8,754 nt of DNA from an uncultured Caryophanales bacterium. Lineage in GTDB: Bacteria > Bacillota_I > Bacilli_A > RF39 > UBA660. The stretch spans positions 1-8,754 of the forward strand of contig CAMOVZ010000015.1 in the NCBI GenBank assembly GCA_946628045.1. Direction: 5' to 3'. The notes below the pieces were generated by a model. The model was not told where the DNA came from. It searched no databases and saw nothing but the letters and a program-made list of their open reading frames with translations. Each line of letters starts with the position of its first letter. Position 1 is the stretch's first letter. Positions 6,719 to 8,754 of the stretch are shown piece after piece. The position numbers and the translations under genes are program-made.

Positions 6719-6794
6719 GCCGAAGTAGCTCAATTCTAGAGCAGTCACTTTGTTTGTGAATGGTTAGTGGTGTAAGTCCATCTCTTCGGCACCA
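6719..6794 (+). tRNA. Atypical tRNA-Thr(UGU)-like gene, candidate non-translational tRNA
   Basis: A cloverleaf of 73 nt plus encoded CCA (6792-6794) can be folded. Acceptor GCCGAAG/CTTCGGC is perfect (7 bp), with discriminator A. D-stem GCTC/GAGC is perfect, but the loop AATTCTA lacks G18-G19. The anticodon stem GTCAC/GTGAA has one G-A mismatch; loop TTTGTTT gives anticodon UGU (6751-6753, Thr ACA), with U rather than A at 37. The variable loop is TGGTT. The T-stem AGTGG/CCACT is interrupted by a bulged T (6781). T-loop TGTAAGT keeps T54 and A58 but has GT in place of the invariant TC at 55-56. Bases resembling normal Bacilli tRNA-Thr, G1-C72, C2-G71 and anticodon G35-U36, fit ThrRS recognition. 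It has its own promoter and terminator. Either a specialised tRNA avoiding the ribosome, or a decaying copy. Confidence 0.75.
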
Positions 6795-6805
6795 ATATGA
6801 TATTT

Positions 6806-6829
6806 ACTCTTCGAAAGAAGAGTTTTTTT
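6806..6829 (+). terminator. Intrinsic terminator of the tRNA-Thr-like gene
   Basis: ACTCTTC (6806-6812) pairs with GAAGAGT (6817-6823) around a GAAA tetraloop, followed by T at 6824-6829. It lies 11 bases after the CCA, so the tRNA is a single-gene transcription unit. Confidence 0.9.
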
Positions 6830-6859
6830 ATAAGTGAAATTGAATTAATAAGATAAATT

Positions 6860-6885
6860 AAAACAACTCTATGAGTTGTTTTTTT
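6860..6885. terminator. Second hairpin terminator, probably serving tRNA-Leu on the minus strand
   Basis: AAAACAACTC (6860-6869) and GAGTTGTTTT (6873-6882) form a perfect 10-bp stem with a TAT loop. On the plus strand seven T in total (6879-6885) follow the last G; on the minus strand the tract is TTTTAATTTAT. It lies 10 bases downstream of the tRNA-Leu 3' end and may work in both directions. Confidence 0.8.
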
Positions 6886-6894
6886 ATATTATAT

Positions 6895-6981
6895 TGGTGC
6901 CCCTATCCGGACTCGAACCGGAACTCTATTGCTAGAAGTAGATTTTGAGTCTACCGCGTCTACCAATTCCGCCATAGAGGC
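6895..6981 (-). tRNA. tRNA-Leu (anticodon CAA)
   Basis: A canonical class II tRNA of 87 nt including an encoded CCA (6897-6895). Acceptor GCCTCTA/TAGGGGC pairs with one G-U. The D-arm contains the normal GG in AATTGGTAGA. Anticodon stem GTAGA/TCTAC encloses CTCAAAA, giving anticodon CAA, which reads UUG. A long variable arm (CTA/TAG stem) is present, and the T-arm TCCGG-TTCGAGT-CCGGA is perfect with standard TTC. It faces the tRNA-Thr-like gene and serves as an internal control: its elbow bases are fully conserved while those of its neighbour are not. Confidence 0.97.
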
Positions 6982-6992
6982 TTGACACAACT

Positions 6993-7022
6993 ATTGTATC
7001 ATATTTTTAAATTATGTGTTAA
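6993..7022 (-). promoter_or_regulatory. Promoter of tRNA-Leu
   Basis: On the minus strand TTAACA (7022-7017), an 18-bp spacer and TACAAT (6998-6993) preceded by TGA form a good extended -10 promoter, placing the start about 5 bases before the mature tRNA. Its -35 box shares bases with the -10 box proposed for the divergent zinc-ribbon gene. Confidence 0.7.
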
Positions 7023-7034
7023 TATTATTTTAGG
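7017..7034 (+). promoter_or_regulatory. Possible extended -10 promoter of the zinc-ribbon operon
   Basis: TGT (7017-7019) precedes TAATAT (7020-7025), and AGG begins seven bases later (7032-7034) before GTGATAATATG. No -35 is evident at the right distance; TTGACA at 6982-6987 is too far upstream (32 bp). Confidence 0.4.
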
Positions 7035-7044
7035 ATGTGATAAT

Positions 7045-7266
7045 ATGAATTGTCCTAATTGTGGAAATGAATTAAGTGAAATAATATATGGCAAGGTAAA
7101 CTTAGATGATGATGACTTAAAAAAAGAAATAGATGATAATAAAATAATATTAGGAGGATGTGTTATATATGAAGATTCTCCTAAATATTATTGTAGATTT
7201 TGTAATCATTATTTTAATGAAGATATGGAGGATGTAGATGAACGAGAAACAGAACAATCAAATTAA
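7045..7266 (+). CDS. Small zinc-ribbon protein, function unknown
   Basis: This 73-residue protein has C3-x2-C6 (MNCPNCGNEL) and C50-x2-C53 (YYCRFC), a four-cysteine zinc ribbon, plus a conserved-looking IILGGCV (35-40) with C39, and an acidic tail. Short proteins with the order CPxCG, IxYG, GGC, PxxxCxxC recur in Firmicutes, but I know no assigned function. I start it at ATG 7045, because the frame upstream overlaps the tRNA-Leu promoter and lacks a ribosome binding site; GGATGTGATAATATG carries a modest Shine-Dalgarno, and GTGATAATATGAAT is the same context as the patatin start. Its last 29 bases overlap the next gene in another frame, so the two are probably cotranscribed and coupled. Confidence 0.8.
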   Translation: MNCPNCGNELSEIIYGKVNLDDDDLKKEIDDNKIILGGCVIYEDSPKYYCRFCNHYFNEDMEDVDERETEQSN

Positions 7267-7945
7267 TACTGAAAATATTTCTACTGATATTAATGATCAA
7301 AGTAGAGTATTTGATGATAATGGAAATAGAATTGTAGATAAAAATACTCAATTTACAGAAAATTTAACTAGTTATTATGATAATGATCAAATGAAATCAA
7401 AAAATACTTTGACTCAAGAACAAAAAGCTGAGTTAATAGATGAAACAGCTAATAAGATAAAACATTCTGGAATGTTGTTTTTCTCTAATACTGCAATTAT
7501 TGATAATAATGATTTAACTAATAGATGTAAGAATGCTTCAATCTTTACTGTTATAATGCTTATTATTTGTTTAGTAGAATTTATTTCTTACCATGGTATT
7601 TTTGATTTATTTGCTATAGTTTGTTTTACTTATTCAATTATTGTTTTAAGAAAGAATAATATTAATGGTATTTATGCAGGCTTAGCTGGTGCTTGTTGTA
7701 TGATATTATCATTCTTTATTTTAAAGATAGTTTTAGGAATAGTTCTAGGGGTAGGCTTATTATTACTTTTAAAAAATTATAAAAATTTCATTAATAAAAA
7801 TAATCCTATTTCTCAACCACAAGAAACTGAAGTTAAAAAAGAAAATATTCCTGTTCCTATTGAAAATAAAACTATAGAAGAAATAAATAATAATAATAAT
7901 AATGAAAATAATAATAATGATAATAATAATTTGACTCAGAATTAA
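7238..7945 (+). CDS. Four-helix membrane protein with Asn-rich tail, function unknown
   Basis: I do not recognise this 235-residue protein. Residues 1-95 are hydrophilic and rich in Asn, Asp, Thr and Gln. About 100-118, 120-137, 143-162 and 163-178 are hydrophobic and read as four membrane helices, the last being LGIVLGVGLLLLL. The tail (180-235) is polar, with prolines then an Asn run encoded by AAT repeats. No signal peptide is visible; with an even number of helices both ends should lie on the same side. The start is well supported: GGAGG (7227-7231) lies 6 bases before the ATG. It overlaps the zinc-ribbon gene by 29 bases in a different frame and ends at a terminator, suggesting a two-gene operon in which the zinc-ribbon protein may be a partner or regulator. 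Confidence 0.75.
   Translation: MNEKQNNQINTENISTDINDQSRVFDDNGNRIVDKNTQFTENLTSYYDNDQMKSKNTLTQEQKAELIDETANKIKHSGMLFFSNTAIIDNNDLTNRCKNASIFTVIMLIICLVEFISYHGIFDLFAIVCFTYSIIVLRKNNINGIYAGLAGACCMILSFFILKIVLGIVLGVGLLLLLKNYKNFINKNNPISQPQETEVKKENIPVPIENKTIEEINNNNNNENNNNDNNNLTQN
7886..7930 (+). repeat. In-frame AAT trinucleotide tract
   Basis: Fifteen codons, thirteen of them Asn with one Glu and one Asp interruption, form AAT runs of six, four and three repeats. Slippage here would lengthen or shorten the Asn tail of the membrane protein by whole codons without shifting the frame. Confidence 0.85.
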
Positions 7946-7973
7946 AACAATAAATATTTTTATTGTTTTTTTT
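7944..7973 (+). terminator. Terminator of the zinc-ribbon/membrane protein operon
   Basis: AAAACAATAAA (7944-7954) pairs perfectly with TTTATTGTTTT (7959-7969) around a TATT loop; more T follow to 7973. The stem has one G-C pair but is 11 bp long and overlaps the stop codon. Confidence 0.8.
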
Positions 7974-7983
7974 ATAAATAGTT

Positions 7984-8008
7984 TTGTCAATTGGCATGAG
8001 ATTGACAA
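7984..8008. promoter_or_regulatory. Candidate operator: inverted repeat over a -35 box
   Basis: TTGTCAAT (7984-7991) and ATTGACAA (8001-8008) are perfect 8-bp inverted arms with a 9-bp spacer. The right arm contains the whole TTGACA -35 box of the next promoter. Arms centred 17 bp apart lie on one helical face about 1.6 turns apart, typical for dimeric helix-turn-helix repressors. The N9 spacing equals that of CIRCE, but the arm sequence differs. The binding protein is unknown. Confidence 0.6.
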
Positions 8009-8030
8009 TTAATTATAAAAAGAGTATAAT
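8002..8030 (+). promoter_or_regulatory. Perfect-consensus sigma-A promoter
   Basis: TTGACA (8002-8007), exactly 17 bp, and TATAAT (8025-8030) match the housekeeping consensus in all twelve bases. The predicted start is near 8037, giving a leader of about 34 nt before ATG 8071. Such a strong promoter normally implies high expression or control by a repressor. Confidence 0.93.
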
Positions 8031-8070
8031 CTATTCGTATTTTCAAAGAAAGAGGTAGATTAATTAGATT

Positions 8071-8691
8071 ATGTCTGAGGATACATACGGGTCGTCGATT
8101 AGTGACCTTAGAAGTGAATTAAGATTATGTAAAAAATATGCTAGAGAAATTACTTCTGAATACAAAGGTTATAGTATTTTTAATTTTTCTGGTAGAAAGG
8201 ATGCTTTAAGAAGATTAGAGTATTATGTAGTACAAATTGATTCTATATATCAAACTGGAAACGATTATAGTGAATTTGATAAAGAAGATTTTGTTCCTTT
8301 TATGATTGATTTATTGGAGTATAAGGAACATGATAATTATACTTTTGTTGATAATATATATGATAAAATAACTAGAAGATCATATGATATTATTACTACT
8401 ACTACTCATGCAAATGCAATATATGAAAGTCATTCTAAATTTAATTTAGAGGATTTTTGTAGAAGATGTAATGATGATAAAATTATTATATTAAATCATA
8501 GCAATAAATATGGATTATATCACAACTTAGAATTTAGAGATGAATACGCAAATTATCCATATTTAGCTAATGTTGGTGAAGATATAATTAATTATAGATT
8601 AAGAAATAGAAATGCTTCTTCTAAAGAAGTGCTTAATAATGTATTAAATAATCTTAAGAAAAAAAATAAACAAAAAAAGAAATTAGGTTAA
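8071..8691 (+). CDS. Soluble protein of unknown function under a strong promoter
   Basis: I do not recognise this 206-residue protein. It is polar and rich in Tyr, Asp, Asn and Arg, with no signal peptide or membrane helix, and ends in a very basic tail (KKKNKQKKKLG) that could bind nucleic acid or the membrane surface. Notable stretches are SGRKDALRRLEYYV (40-53) and DFCRRCNDDKIIILNHSN (128-145). Cysteines at 129 and 132 have the CxxC spacing, but no second pair exists nearby. The start is imperfect: AGAGG (8051-8055) is 15 bases before ATG 8071, and an in-frame TAG at 8065 rules out a much earlier start; an ATT at 8068 is a remote alternative. The first codons (8085-8099) include CG-containing triplets unusual for this region. 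It has its own promoter, possible operator and terminator. Confidence 0.75.
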   Translation: MSEDTYGSSISDLRSELRLCKKYAREITSEYKGYSIFNFSGRKDALRRLEYYVVQIDSIYQTGNDYSEFDKEDFVPFMIDLLEYKEHDNYTFVDNIYDKITRRSYDIITTTTHANAIYESHSKFNLEDFCRRCNDDKIIILNHSNKYGLYHNLEFRDEYANYPYLANVGEDIINYRLRNRNASSKEVLNNVLNNLKKKNKQKKKLG

Positions 8692-8707
8692 TAATTTCTT
8701 TTTTTTT
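8672..8707 (+). terminator. Terminator of the 8071-8691 gene
   Basis: The A-rich arm 8672-8685 (ending GAAATTA) pairs perfectly over 14 bp with TAATTTC and the following T-run (8692-8705), around GGTTAA, which contains the stop codon. The remaining bases to the window end are AT-rich with no gene visible. Confidence 0.85.
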
Positions 8708-8754
8708 ATATTATTTGATTGTTTATATTTATAGATTTTTGTTTATAAAGTAGA

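Noticed and set aside
6566..6748. Minus-strand frame of 60 codons across the solenoid gene end and tRNA promoter
   Set aside because: It overlaps a terminator, a tRNA promoter and the tRNA body, and has no credible ribosome binding site.
6982..6987. TTGACA on the plus strand as a -35 for the zinc-ribbon gene
   Set aside because: No -10 box lies 16-18 bp downstream (the site reads TTTTAA-like sequence), and the next good -10 is 32 bp away.
6982..7044. TTG start at 6982 extending the zinc-ribbon protein by 21 residues
   Set aside because: The extension overlaps the tRNA-Leu promoter, starts beside the tRNA and lacks a Shine-Dalgarno; ATG 7045 has one and gives the usual MNCPNCG start.
7769..8008. 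Minus-strand frame of 79 codons rich in Ile
   Set aside because: It is the complement of the AAT repeat and of the terminator; poly-Ile is a by-product of the AAT tract.
1..8754. CRISPR arrays, insertion sequences, prophage or classic toxin-antitoxin genes
   Set aside because: No spaced direct repeats, transposase, integrase or attachment duplication, and no recognisable toxin-antitoxin pair was found on either strand.
1..8754. UGA-as-tryptophan (Mycoplasma-type) code
   Set aside because: Tryptophans in tex, dut, patatin and the solenoid protein are TGG and no in-frame TGA occurs in conserved genes; absence of TGA stops alone is not enough to claim recoding.

Overview
This window comes from a very AT-rich, low-GC Gram-positive chromosome. 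The gene set (Tex, trimeric dUTPase, ScpA/ScpB, AGGAGG- and GGTGA-type ribosome binding sites, A/T-rich stem-loops with U-tracts) fits Bacilli, possibly one of the uncultured gut lineages near Erysipelotrichales/RF39. Every tryptophan I checked is TGG, no reading frame is interrupted by TGA, and all stops seen are TAA or TAG. The standard bacterial code is therefore the likelier reading, although TGA usage cannot be fully settled from this window.

Layout: positions 1-1956 hold tex, cut at its 5' end by the window edge and ended by a perfect hairpin terminator. Next come dut (2024-2482, +) and a convergent RNHCP zinc protein (2499-2801, -), separated by a hairpin that can terminate both. A short divergent promoter region leads to a patatin-like phospholipase (2865-4025, +). 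The 161-bp gap after it holds a promoter, a structured region and a terminator, so it may encode a small RNA of about 75 nt. scpA and scpB (4187-5470) follow as a stop-to-start operon for the SMC condensin. A secreted/membrane beta-solenoid (bactofilin-like) protein occupies 5546-6601.

Positions 6640-6981 are an RNA-gene region. An unusual tRNA-Thr-like gene (+) has its own promoter and terminator, and a normal tRNA-Leu(CAA) faces it on the minus strand. After that lie a small zinc-ribbon protein overlapping a four-helix membrane protein with an Asn-repeat tail (7045-7945), and a gene of unknown function (8071-8691) behind a perfect-consensus sigma-A promoter whose -35 box lies in an inverted repeat.

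The most interesting item is the tRNA-Thr-like gene at 6719-6794. The acceptor stem, D-stem, CCA end, UGU anticodon and expected threonyl-tRNA synthetase identity bases are intact. The D-loop GG and the T-loop TC that normally pair to form the tRNA elbow are both replaced, and base 37 is U. That pattern recalls the staphylococcal glycine tRNAs reserved for peptidoglycan synthesis rather than translation. A second pattern is that five protein genes place an extended -10 box only 6-7 bp upstream of the Shine-Dalgarno, predicting transcripts that begin almost at the ribosome binding site.
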